Shown here piece by piece: positions 41,336 through 55,221 of a stretch of DNA of 64,000 nt; position 1 is the first letter of the stretch; each line of letters begins with the position of its first letter. Position numbers and translations under genes: made by a program. The stretch lies in the NCBI GenBank assembly GCA_036925085.1, contig JAUPFP010000001.1, forward strand, positions 3,977,001-4,041,000, written 5' to 3'. The notes beneath the pieces were generated by a model that was given only the letters and a program-made list of their open reading frames with translations, did not search any database and was not told the DNA's origin. This stretch comes from Brachycybe producta (taxonomy: Eukaryota; Arthropoda; Diplopoda; Playtdesmida; Andrognathidae).

Positions 41336-44300
41336 ATTTTGTCATCCTTTCATCCTTTTGTCTTATTTTCTTTTCATCCATTCATCTTTTCATTATTTCA
41401 TCCTTTCATTTTTTCATTCTTTCATCCTTCTGTCCTTCCATCCATCTGTCCAGATCTGCTTGTCCATCTGTCTGTCTGTCTGTCCACCCATCCATCCACC
41501 TGCCTGTCTGTCCACCCATCTGTCTGCCCATTCACCCATCCGCTCATCCACCTGTCCACCCGTTTATCTGCCCATCCGTTTTCCATCTGTCCTTCCATAT
41601 TACCATTTTTTTGTCCATCCATCCATCTGTCCATCCTAATCTGCCATATGTCCATCCATCCACCTATCTGCCCATTTATTCATTCATCCTTTCATCCATT
41701 CATCTTTTCATCCATTCATCTATTTATCCTTTCATCCATTCATCTATTTATCCTTTCATTCATTCATCTATTTATCCTTTCATCCGTTCATCTATTTATT
41801 CTTTCATCCATTCATCCTTTCATCCATTCATCCTTTCATCCATTCATTCATTCATCCATTCATGCATTTATTCATCCATGCATCCATTCATCCTTTCATC
41901 CATTCACACCCTTTATCCCTTCAACCTTTTATCCATTTATCTATTCACCCATTTGTTCTTTCATTCAGTCATCCTTTCATCCAGTCATCCTTTCATCCAG
42001 TCATCCTTTCATCCAGTCATCCTTTCATCCAGTCATCCTTTCATCCAGTCATCCTTTCATCCAGTCATCCATTCATCCTTAAATCTGTTCATTCTTTCAT
42101 TCATCCATTTTATCATCCTTTCATCCATTTATCTATTCACCCTTTTGTTCTTTCATCCATTCATCCTTAAATCTGTTCATTCTTTCATTCATCCATTTTA
42201 TCATCCATTCATCCATTCATCCTTTCATCCATTCATCCTTTTATCAATTCATCCTTTCATCCATTCATCCTTCCATCCTTTCATCCATTCATCCTTTCAT
42301 CCATTCATCCTATCATTCATTCATCCATCTTTTCATCCATTCATCCAGTCATCCTTTAATCCTTTCATCTATTCATCCATTCATCTTTTCATCCATTCAT
42401 CCTTTCATCCATTCATCCATTCATCTATTCATCCATTCATCTTTTCATCCTTTCACCCACTCATCCTTTCATCCATTCATCCTTTCATCCATTCATCCTT
42501 TCATCCATTCATCTTTTCATCCATTCATCCATTCATCTTTTCACCCATTTATCCTTTCATCCATTCATCCTTTCATCTATTCATCCTTTAATCCATTCAT
42601 CCTTTCATCCATTCATCCTTTAATCCTTTCATCTATTCATCCATTCATCTTTTCATCCATTCATCCAGTCATCCTTTAATCCTTTCATCTATTCATCCAT
42701 TCATCTTTTCATCCATTCATCCTTTCATCCATTCATCTATTCATCCATTCATCTTTTCATCCTTTCACCCACTCATCCTTTCATCCATTCAACCTTTCAT
42801 CCATTTATCTTTTCATCCATTCATCCTTTCATCCATTCATCCATTCATCCTTTCATCCATTCATCTATTCATCCATTCATCTTTTCATCCATTCATCCAG
42901 TCATCCTTTAATCCTTTCATCTATTCATCCATTCATGTTTTTATCCATTCATCCTTTCATCCATTCATTTTTCATCCATTCATCCTTTCATCCATTCATT
43001 TTTTATCCATCCATCCTTTCATCCATTCATCCTTTCACCCTTTCATTTATTCATGTTTTCATCCTTTCATCCATTCATCCTTTCATCCATTCAACTTCTC
43101 ATCCATTCATCCTTTCATTCATCCTTTTATCCTTTCATCCATTCATCCTTTCATTCATTCATGTTTTCATCCTTTCATCCATTCATCCATTTATCTATTC
43201 ATTATTTCATCCTTTCATCCATTCATCCATTTATCTATTCATTATTTCATCCTTTCACCCTTTCATCCATTCATCCTTTCATCCATTCATCCTTTCATCC
43301 ATTCGTCCTTTCATTCATCCATTCAGCCATTTGCCCTTTCATCCTTTTATTCATTCATCCATTTGCCCTTTCATCCATTAATCTATTCATCCTTTCATCC
43401 AATCATCCTTTCATCCATTTATCCATTCATCCTTTTATCTATTCATCCTTTCATCATTCACCCTTTCATCACCCATCCTTTCATACATTCATCCTTTCAT
43501 ACATTCATCCTTTCATCCATTTATCCATTCATCCTTTTATCCATTCATCCTTTTATCCATTCATCCATTTATCCATTCATCCTTTTATGCTTTCATCCAT
43601 TCACTTTTCATCCATTCATCCTTTCATCCATTCATCCTTTTATGCTTTCATCCATTCATCCTTTCATCCATTCATCCTTTCATCCATTTATGTTTTCATC
43701 CTTTCATCCTATTATTCATTCATCCTTTCATCCATTCATCCTTTTATGCTTTCATCCATTCATCTTTTCATTCATTCATCCTTTCATCCTTTCATCCTTT
43801 CATCCATTTATGTTTTCATCCTTTCATCCTATTATTCATTCATCCTTTCATCCATTCATCCTTTCATCCTTTCATCCATTCATCCTTTTATGCTTTCATC
43901 CATTCATCTTTTCATTCATTCATCCTTTCATCCTTTCATCCATTTATGTTTTCATCCTTTCATCCTATTATTCATTCATCCTTTCATCCATTCATCCTTT
44001 CATCCTTTCATCCATTTATGTTTTCATCCTTTCATCCTATTATTCATTCATCCTTTCATCCATTCATCCTTTCATCCATTCATCCTTTGATCCTTTCATC
44101 CTTTTATCCATTCATCTTTTCATCATTCATCCTTTCATCCTTTTATTCATTCATCCTTTCATCCATTCATCCTTTTATCCATTCATCCTTTCATTGTTCA
44201 TCCTTTCATCCTTTTATTGTTCATCCTTTCTTCCATTCATTCATCCTTTCATCCATTCATCCTTTCTTCCATTCATTCATCTTTTCATCCATTCATCCTT

Positions 44301-47300
44301 TCATCCATTCATCCTTTCATCCTTTCATCTTTTCATCCTTTCATCAATTTATCCATTCATCCTTTCATCCTTTCATCTTTTCATCCTTTCATCAATTTAT
44401 CCATTCATCCTTTCATCTTTTCATCCTTTCATCCATTTGTTTTCATCCTTTCATCCATTCATCCTTTCATCCATTCATCCTTTCATCCATTCATGCTTTC
44501 ATCTTTTCATCCATTCATCTTTTCATCCTTTCATCTATTCATCCTTTCATCCATTTATCCATTCATCCTTTTATCCATTCATCCTTTCATCCTTTCATCC
44601 ATTCATCCTTTCATCACCCATCCTTTCATCCATTCATCCTTTCATCCATTTATCCATTCATCCATTCATCCATTCATCTTTTCATCCATTCATCCTTTCA
44701 TCCATTCATCCTTTCATCCATTTGTTTTCATCCATTCATCATTTCATCTTTTCATCCTTTCATCCATTCATCTTTTCATCCATTCATCCATTCATCTTTT
44801 AATCTATTCATCCATTCATCCTTTCATCTATTCATCCATTCATCCTTTCAATCATTCATCCTTTCATCCATTCATCCTTTCATCCTTTCATCCATTCATC
44901 CTTTTATTCATTCATCCTTTCATCATTAATCCTTTCATCCATTCATCCTTTCATCCATTTATCCTATCATCCATTCATCCTTTCATCCAGTCATCCTTTC
45001 ATCCAGTCATCCTTTCATCCAGTCATCCTTTCATCCAGTCATCCATTCATCCAGTCATCCTTTCATCCAGTCATCCATTCATCCTTAAATCTGTTCATTC
45101 TTTCATTCATCCATTTTATCATCCTTTCATCCATTTATCTATTCACCCTTTTGTTCTTTCATCCATTCATCCTTAAATCTGTTCATTCTTTCTTTCATCC
45201 ATTTTATCATCCATTCATCCATTCATCCTTTCATCCATTCATCCTTTTATCAATTCATCCTTTCATCCATTCATCCTTCCATCCTTTCATCCATTCATCC
45301 ATTCATCCTTCCATCCTTTCATCCATTCATCCATTCATCCTATCATTCATTCATCCATCTTTTCATCCATTCATCCAGTCATCCTTTAATCCTTTCATCT
45401 ATTCATCCATTCATCTTTTCATCCATTCATCCATTCATCTATTCATCTATTCATCCATTCATCTTTTCATCCTTTCACCCACTCATCCTTTCATCCATTC
45501 ATCCTTTCATCCATTCATCCATTCATCCATTCATCTTTTCACCCATTTATCCTTTCATCCATTCATCCTTTCATCTATTCATCCTTTAATCCATTCATCC
45601 TTTCATCCATTCATCCTTTAATCCTTTCATCTATTCATCCATTCATCTTTTCATCCATTCATCCAGTCATCCTTTAATCCTTTCATCTATTCATCCATTC
45701 ATCTTTTCATCCATTCATCCTTTCATCCATTCATCCATTCATCTATTCATCCATTCATCTTTTCATCCTTTCACCCACTCATCCTTTCATCCATTCAACC
45801 TTTCATCCATTTATCTTTTCATCCATTCATCCTTTCATCCATTCATCCTTTCATCCTTTCATCCATTCATCTTTTCATCCATTCATCCATTCATCCATTC
45901 ATCTATTCATCCATTCATCTTTTCATCCATTCATCCAGTCATCCTTTAATCCTTTCATCTATTCATCCATTCATCTTTTTATCCATTCATCCTTTCATCC
46001 ATTCATTTTTCATCCATTCATCCTTTCATCCATTCATTTTTTATCCATCCATCCTTTCATCCATTCATCCTTTCACCCTTTCATTTATTCATGTTTTCAT
46101 CCTTTCATCCATTCATCCTTTCATCCATTCAACTTCTCATGCATTCATCCTTTCATTCATCCTTTTACCCTTTCATCCATTCATCCTTTCATTCATTCAT
46201 GTTTTCATCCTTTCATCCATTCATCCATTAATCTATTCATTATTTCATCCTTTCATCCATTCATCCATTTATCTATTCATTATTTCATCCTTTCACCCTT
46301 TCATCCATTCATCCTTTCATCCATTCGTCCTTTCATTCATCCATTCAGCCATTTGCCCTTTCATCCTTTTATTCATTCATCCATTTGCCCTTTCATCCAT
46401 TAATCTATTCATCCTTTCATCCAATCATCCTTTCATCCATTTATCCATTCATCCTTTTATCTATTCATCCTTTCATCATTCACCCTTTCATCACCCATCC
46501 TTTCATACATTCATCCTTTCATACATTCATCCTTTCATCCATTTATCCATTCATCCTTTTATCCATTCATCCATTTATCCATTCATCCTTTTATGCTTTC
46601 ATCCATTCATCTTTTCATCCATTCATCCTTTCATCCTTTCATCCATTTATCCATTCATCCTTTCATCGTTTCATCCATTTATTCTTTAATCCTTTCATCC
46701 ATTTATGTTTTCATCCTTTCATCCTATTATTCATTCATCCTTTCATCCATTCATCCTTTCATCCATTCATCCTTTGATCCTTTTATCCATTCATCTTTTC
46801 ATCATTCATCCTTTCATCCTTTTATTCATTCATCCTTTCATCCATTCATCCTTTTATCCATTCATCCTTTCATTGTTCATCCTTTCATCCATTCATCCTT
46901 TCATTGTTCATCCTTTCTTCCATTCATTCATCCTTTCATCCATTCATCCTTTCTTCCATTCATTCATCTTTTCATCCATTCATCCTTTCATCCATTCATC
47001 CTTTCATCCTTTCATCTTTTCATCCTTTCATCAATTTATCCATTCATCCTTTCATCCTTTCATCTTTTCATCCTTTCATCAATTTATCCATTCATCCTTT
47101 CATCTTTTCATCCTTTCATCCATTTGTTTTCATCCTTTCATCCATTCATCCTTTCATCCATTTGTTTTCATCCTTTCATCCATTCATCCTTTCATCCATT
47201 TGTTTTCATCCTTTCATCCATTCATCCTTTCATCCATTCATCCTTTCATCCATTCATCCTTTCATCCATTCATGCTTTCATCTTTTCATCCATTCATCTT

Positions 47301-50300
47301 TTCATCCTTTTATCTATTCATCCTTTCATCTATTTATCCATTCATCCTTTTATCCATTCATCCTTTCTTCCATTCATCCTTTCATCACCCATCCTTTCAT
47401 CCATTTATCCATTCATCCATTCATCCTTTCATCCATTCATCCTTTCATCCATTTGTTTTCATCCATTCATCATTTCATCTTTTCATCCTTTCATCCATTC
47501 ATCTTTTCATCCATTCATCCATTCATCTTTTAATCTATTCATCCATTCATCCTTTCATCTATTCATCCATTCATCCTTTCAATCATTCATCCTTTCATCC
47601 ATTCATCCTTTCATCCTTTCATCCATTCATCCTTTTATCCATTCATCCTTTTATCCATTCATCCTTTCATCATTAATCCTTTCATCCTTTCATCCTTTCA
47701 TCCTTTCATCCATTCATCCTTTTATCCATTCATCCTTTCATCATTAATCCTTTCATCCATTCATCCTTTCATCCATTTATCCTATCATCCATTCATCCTT
47801 TCATCCATTCATCCTTTCTTCCATTCATTCATCTTTTCAGCCATTCATCCTTTCATCCATTCATCCTTTTATCCATTCATCTTTTCATTCATTCATCATT
47901 TCATGCTTTCATCTTTTCATTCATTCATCATTTCATGCTTTCATCTTTTCATCCATTCATCCTATCATCCATCCTTTCATCTTTTCATCCTTTCATCCAT
48001 TCATCCTTTCATCCATTCATCCTTTTATCCATTCATCTTTTCATTCATTCATCATTTCATGCTTTCATCTTTTCATTCATTCATCATTTCATGCTTTCAT
48101 CCTTTCATCCATTCATCCTTTCATCTTTTCATCCTTTCATCCATTCATGCTTTCATCTTTTCATCCTTTCATCCTTTTATCCATTCATCCTTTTATCCAT
48201 TCATCCTTTCATCATTAATCCTTTCATCCATTCATCCTTTCATCCATTCAACCTATCATCCATCCTTTCATCTTTTCATCCTTTCATCCATTCATCCTTT
48301 TATCCATTCATCTTTTCATTCATTCATCATTTCATGCTTTCATCCTTTCATCCATTCATCCTTTCATCTTTTCATCCTTTCATCCATTCATGCTTTCATC
48401 TTTTCATCCTTTCATCTTTTCATCCTTTCATCTATTCGTCCTTTCATCCATTTATCCATTCATCCTTTTATCCATTCATCCTTTCATCCTATCATCCATT
48501 TATTTATTCATCCTTTTATCCATTCATCCTTTCATCACCCATCCTTTCATCCATTCATCCTTTCATCCATTTATCCATTCATCCTTTTATCCATTCATCC
48601 ATTCATCCTTTCATCCAATCATCCTTTCATCCATTTATTCATTCATCCTTTTATCTATTCATCCTTTCATCATTCACCCTTTCATCACCCATCCTTTCAT
48701 ACATTCATCCTTTCATACATTCATTCTTTCATCCATTTATCCATTCATCCTTTTATCCATTCATCCTTTCATCCATTTGTTTTCATCCATTTGTTTTCAT
48801 CCATTTATCCTTTCATCCATTCATCCATTCATCCTTTCATCCTTTCATCCATTCATCCATTCATCTTTTTATCCATTCATCCTTTCATCCATTCATTTTT
48901 CATCCATTCATCCTTTCATCCATTCATTTTTTATCCATCCATCCTTTCATCCATTCATCCTTTCATCCATTCATTTTTTATCCATCCATCCTTTCATCCA
49001 TTCATCCATTCATCCTTTCATCCAATCATCCTTTTATCCATTCATCCTTTCATCATTCATCCTTTCATCCATTCATCTTTTCATGCTTTCATCCATTCAT
49101 CCTTTCATCCATTCATCCTTTCATCCATTTATCCATTCATCCATTCATCCATTTATCCTTTCATCCATTTATCCTTTCATCCATTTATCCTTTCATCCAT
49201 TCATCCTTTCATCCATTCATCCTTTCATCCATTCATCCTTTCATCCATTCATCTTTTCATCCATTCATCTTTTCATCCATTCATCCTTTCATCCATTCAT
49301 CCTTTCATCCATTCATCCTTTCATCCATTTATCCTTTCATCCATTTATCCTTTCATCCATTCATCCTTTCATCCATTCATCCTTTCATCCATTTGTTTTC
49401 ATCCATTTATCCTTTCATCCATCCATCCATTCATCCTTTCATCCATTCATCCTTTCATCCATTTGTTTTCATCCATTTATCCTTTCATCCATATATCCTT
49501 TCATCCATTCATCCTTTCATCCATTCATCCTTTTATCCAATCATCCTTTTATCCATTCATCCTTTCATCAATCATCCTTTCATCCTTTCATCCATTTATC
49601 CATTCATCCTTTCATCCATTTATTTATTCATCCTTTTATCCATTCATCCTTTCATCCATTTATCCATTCATCTTTTCAACATTTATCCATTCATCCATTC
49701 ATCCTTTCAACCATTTATCCATTCATCCTTTTATCCATTCATCCTTCATCCTTTCATCATTCATCCATTCATCCTTTAATCTTTCATCCATTCATCCTTT
49801 CATCCATTCATCCTTCATCCTTTCATCATTCATCCATTCATCCATTCATCCATTCATCCTTCATCCTTTCATCCATTCATCCTTTCATCCATTCATCCTT
49901 TCATCCATTCATCCTTTCATCCATTCATCCTTTCATCCATTCATCCTTTCATCCATTTATCCTTTCATCCATTTATCCTTTCATCCATTATCCTTTCATC
50001 CATTTATCCTTTCATCCATTTATCCTTTCATCCATTTATCCTTTCATCCATTATCCTTTCATCATTCTCCTTTCATTCATCCTTTCATCTTTTCATCCAT
50101 TCATCCTATCATCCATTCATTCATCTTTTCATCCATTCTTTTATCCATTCATCCATTCATCCTTTCATCCTTTCATCCATTCATCATTTTATCCATTCAT
50201 CCTTTCATCATTCATCCTTTCATCCATTCATCCTTTCATCCATTCATTCTTTCATCCAGTCATCCTTCATCCATTTATCCATTCATCCATTCATCTTTTC

Positions 50301-53300
50301 ATCCATTCATCCATTCATCCATTCATCCTTTCATCCATTCATCTTTCATCCATTTGTTTTCATCCATTCATCATTTCATCTTTTCATCCTTTCATCCATT
50401 CATCTTTTCATCCATTCATCCATTCATCTTTTAATCTATTCATCCATTCATCCTTTCATCTATTCATCCATTCATCCTTTCAATCATTCATCCTTTCATC
50501 CATTCATCCTTTCATCCTTTCATCCATTCATCCTTTTATCCATTCATCCTTTCATCCATTCATCCATTCATCTTTTAATCTATTCATCCATTTATCCTTT
50601 CATCCATTCATCCTTTCATCCATTTATCCTATCATCCATTCATCCTTTCATCCATTCATCCTTTCTTCCATTCATTCATCTTTTCTATCCATTCATCCTT
50701 TCATCCATTCATCCTTTTATCCATTCATCTTTTCATCCATTCATCATTTCATGCTTTCATCTTTTCATTCATTCATCATTTCATGCTTTCATCTTTTCAT
50801 CCATTCATCCTATCATCCATCCTTTCATCTTTTCATCCTTTCATCCATCATCCTTTTATCCATTCATCTTTTCATTCATTCATCATTTCGTGCTTTCATC
50901 TTTTCATTCATTCATCATTTCATGCTTTCATCTTTTCATCCATTCATCCTATCATCCATCCTTTCATCTTTTCATCCTTTTATCCATTCATCTTTTCATT
51001 CATTCATCATTTCATGCTTTCATCCTTTCATCCATTCATCCTTTCATCTTTTCATCCTTTCATCCATTCATGCTTTCATCTTTTCATCCTTTCATCTATT
51101 CGTCCTTTCATCCATTCATCCTTTTATCCATTCATCCTTTCATCCTATCATCCATTTATTTATTCATCCTTTTATCCATTCATCCTTTCATCACCCATCC
51201 TTTCATCCATTTATCCATTCATCCTTTTATCCATTCATCCATTCATCCATTCATCCTTTCATACATTTGTTTTCATCCATTCATCATTTCATCTTTTCAT
51301 CCTTTCATCCATTCATCATTTCATCTTTTCATCCTTTCATCCATTCATCTTTTCATCCATTTATCTTTTCATCCATTCATCCTTTCATCCATTCATCCTT
51401 TCATCCATTCATCCTTTCATCCATTTATCCTTTCATCCATTTATCCTTTCATCCATTTATCCTTTTCATCCATTTATCCTTTCATCCATTTATCCTTTCA
51501 TCCATTTATCCTTTCATCCATTTATCCTTTCATCCATTATCCTTTCATCCATTCATCCTTTCATCCATTCATCCTTTCATCCATTCATCCTTTCATCCAT
51601 TTGTTTTCATCCATTTATCCTTTCATCCATTCATCCTTCATCCATTCATCCTTTCATCCTTTCATCCATTCATCCATTCATCCTTTCATCCATTTGTTTT
51701 CATCCATTTATCCTTTCATCCATTCATCCTTTCATCCATTCATCCTTTTATCCAATCATCCTTTTATCCTTTCATCATTCATCCTTTCATCCATTCATCT
51801 TTTCATCCTTCCATCCATTTATCCATTCATCTTTTCAACCATTTATCCATTCATCCATTCATCCTTTCAACCATTTATCCATTCATCCTTTTATCCATTC
51901 ATCCTTCATCCTTTCATCATTCATCCATTCATCCTTTAATCTTTTCATCCATTCATCTTTCATCCATTCATCCTTCATCCTTTCATCATTCATCCATTCA
52001 TCCTTTCATCCATTCATCCTTTCATTCATTCATCCTTTCATCTTTTCATCCATTCAGCCTTTCATCCATTCATCATTTTATCCATTCATCCTTTCATCAT
52101 TCATCCTTTTATCCATTCATCCTTTCATCCATTAATCCTTTCATCCATTCATCCTTTCATCATTCATCCTTTCATCCATTCATCCTTTCATCCATTCATC
52201 CTATCATCCTTTCATCCATTCATCTTTCATCCTTTCATCCATTTATCCTTTCATCCATTTATCCTTTCATCCTTTTATCCTTTCACCATCATCTTTTCAT
52301 CCATTCATTCTTTTATCCATTCATCCTTTCATCCATTCATCCTTTCATCCATTCATCCTTTCATCCATTCATCCTTTCATCCATTTATCCTTTCATCCAT
52401 TTATCCTTTCATCCATTTATCCTTTCATCCATTCATCTTTTCTTCCATTCATTCTTTATCCATTCATCCTTTCATCCATTCATCCTTTCATCCATTCATC
52501 CTTTCATCATTCATCCATTCATCCTATCATCCATTCATCCTTTCATCCATTTATCCATTTATCCATTCATCCTTTCATTCATTCATTCTTTCATCCATTC
52601 ATCCTTTCATCCATTCATCCATTCATCCTTTCATACATTCATCCTTTCATCTTTTCATCTATTCATCCATTCATCCTATCATCCATTCATTCATCTTTTC
52701 ATCCATTCATTCTTTTATCCATTCATCCATTCATCATTTATCCATTCATCCTTTCATCATTCATCCATTCAGCCTTTCATCCATTCATCCTTCATCCATT
52801 CATCCTTTCATCCATTCATCCTTCATCCTTTCATCAATTTATCCTTTCATCCATTTATCCTTTCATCCATTCATCCTTTCATGCTTTCATCTTTGAATCC
52901 ATTCATCCTTTCATCCATTAATCCTTTCATCCTTTCATCCATTCATCCATTTATCCTTTCATCCATTTATTTTTTCATCCATTCATCCTTTCATCCATTC
53001 ATCTTTTCATCCATTCATTCTTTTATCCATTCATCCTTTCATCCATTCATCATTCATCCTTTCATCATTCATCCTTTCATCATTCATCCTTTCATCCATT
53101 CATCCATTTATCCTTTCATCCATTCATCCATTCATCCTTTCATCATTCATCCTTTCATCCTTTCATCCATTCATCTTTTCATGCTTTTCATCCATTCATC
53201 CTTTCAACCATTTATCCATTCATCCTTTTATCCATTCATCCTTTCATCCATTCATTCTTTCATCATTCATCCATTCATCCTTTCATCCATTCATCCTTTC

Positions 53301-55121
53301 ATCCATTCATCCTTTCATCCATTCATCCTTTCATCCATTAATCCTTTCATCCATTAATCCTTTCATCCATTCATTCTTTCATCTTCATTCTTTCATCCTT
53401 TCATCCATTCATCCTTTCATCTTTCATCCATTCATCCTTTCATCCTTTCATCCATTAATCCTTTCATCCATTAATCCTTTCATCCATTCATCCTTTCATG
53501 CTTTCATCCTTTCATCCATTCATCTTTTCATCCATTCATCCTTTCATCTTTTCATCTATTCATCTTTTCATCCATTCATCCTTTCATCCATTTATCCATT
53601 CATCCTTTCATCCATTTATTTATTCATCCTTTTATTCCATTCATCCTTTCATCCATTCATCTTTTCAACCATTTATCCATTCATCCATTCATCCTTTCAA
53701 CCATTTATCCATTCATCCTTTCATCCATTTGTTTTCATCCTTTCATCCATTCATCCTTTCATCCATTCATCCTTTCATCCATTCATCCTTTAATCTTTTC
53801 ATCCATTCATCCTTTCATCCATTCATCCTTCATCCTTTCATCATTCATCCATTCATCCATTCATCCTTTCATCCATTCATCCTTTCATCCATTTATACTT
53901 TCATCCTTTCATCCATTTATCCTTTCATTCATTCATCCTTTCATCTTTTCATCCATTCATCCTATCATCCATTCATTCATCTTTTCATCCATTCTTTTAT
54001 CCATTCATCCATTCATCCTTTCATCATTTATCCATTCATCCTTTCATCATTCATCCATTCATCCTTTCATCATTCATCCATTCATCCTTTCATCCATTCA
54101 TCCTTTCATCCAGTCATCCTTTCATCCTTTCATCCATTTATCCTTTCATCCATTTATCCATTTATCCTTTCATCCATTCATCCAGTCATCCTTTCATTCA
54201 GTCATCCTTTCATCTTTTCATCCATTCATCCATTCATCCTATCATCCTTTCATCCATTCATCCTTTCATCCATTCATCCTTTCATCCATTTATCCTTTCA
54301 TCCATTTATCCTTTCATCCATTTATCCTTTCATCCATTCATCCTTTCATCCATTCATCCATTCATCCTTTCATACATTCATCCTTTCATCTTTTCATCTA
54401 TTCATCCATTCATCCTATCATCCATTCATTCATCTTTTCATCCATTCATTCTTTTATCCATTCATCCATTCATCCTTTCATCCATTCATCATTTTATCCA
54501 TTCATCCTTTCATCATTCATCTTTTCATCCATTCACCTTTCATCCATTCAGCCTTTCATCCATTCATCCTTTCATCCTTTCATCCATTTATCCTTTCATT
54601 CATTCATCCTTTCATGCTTTCATCTTTTAATCCATTCATCCTTTCATCCATTCATCTTTTCATCCATTCATTCTTTTATCATTCATCCTTTCATCCATTA
54701 ATCCTTTCATCCATTCATCCTTTCATCCATTTATCCTTTCATCCATTCATCCTTTCATCATTCATCCTTCATCCATTCATCCTTTCATCATTCATCCTTT
54801 CATCCATTCATCCTATCATCCATTCATCCTTTCATCCATTCATCCTTTCATCCTTTCATCCATTTATCCTTTCATCCATTTATCCTTTCATCCATCATCC
54901 TTTCATCCATTTATCCTTTCATCCATTCATCCTTTCATCCATTTATCCTTTCATCCATTCATCCTTTCATCCATTCATCTTTTCATCCATTCATTCTTTT
55001 ATCCATTCATCCTTTCATCCATTAATCCTTTCATCCATTCATCCTTTCATCCATTTATCCTTTCATCCATTCATCATTCATCCTTTCATCCATTCATCCT
55101 ATCATCCTTTCATCATTCATC
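41336..55121. repeat. 13.8 kb satellite of 8-bp CATCCATT/CATCCTTT units
   Basis: Almost wholly CATCCATT and CATCCTTT octamers in mixed order. The left edge (41396-41650) is a transition of TCTG/TCCA/CACC tetramers. Longer blocks are repeated: a segment with CCTTAAATCTGTTCATTCTT at about 42085 and 45080, and long stretches from about 42.0-44.8 kb recurring about 3.0 kb later. A CATTTCATGCTTTCATC block recurs at about 47.9 and 50.75 kb. All long plus-strand frames here (up to 1655 codons, Phe-His-Pro-Ile-Ser) are translations of the repeat. Confidence 0.95.
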
Positions 55122-55221
55122 NNNNNNNNNNNNNNNNNNNNNNNNNNNNNNNNNNNNNNNNNNNNNNNNNNNNNNNNNNNNNNNNNNNNNNNNNNNNNNN
55201 NNNNNNNNNNNNNNNNNNNNN
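55122..55221. other. Assembly gap (100 N)
   Basis: Exactly 100 N, the usual placeholder for a gap of unknown size. The sequence class changes across it, from CATCC satellite to polypurine satellite. The distance and relative orientation of the two sides are therefore not assured. Confidence 0.98.

Noticed and set aside
40028-41337. Frames with a 23-residue period on both strands (and 58478-59742)
   Set aside because: Direct consequence of the 23-bp satellite; there is no independent coding signal and all frames are open together.
48390-53357. Plus-strand open frame of 1655 codons (and several of 300-1300 codons in 41-55 kb)
   Set aside because: It is the translation of an 8-bp repeat (8-residue Phe-His-Pro-Phe-Ile-His-Ser-Ser period). 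Stop codons are rare in CATCC octamers in every phase, and overlapping frames are equally long.
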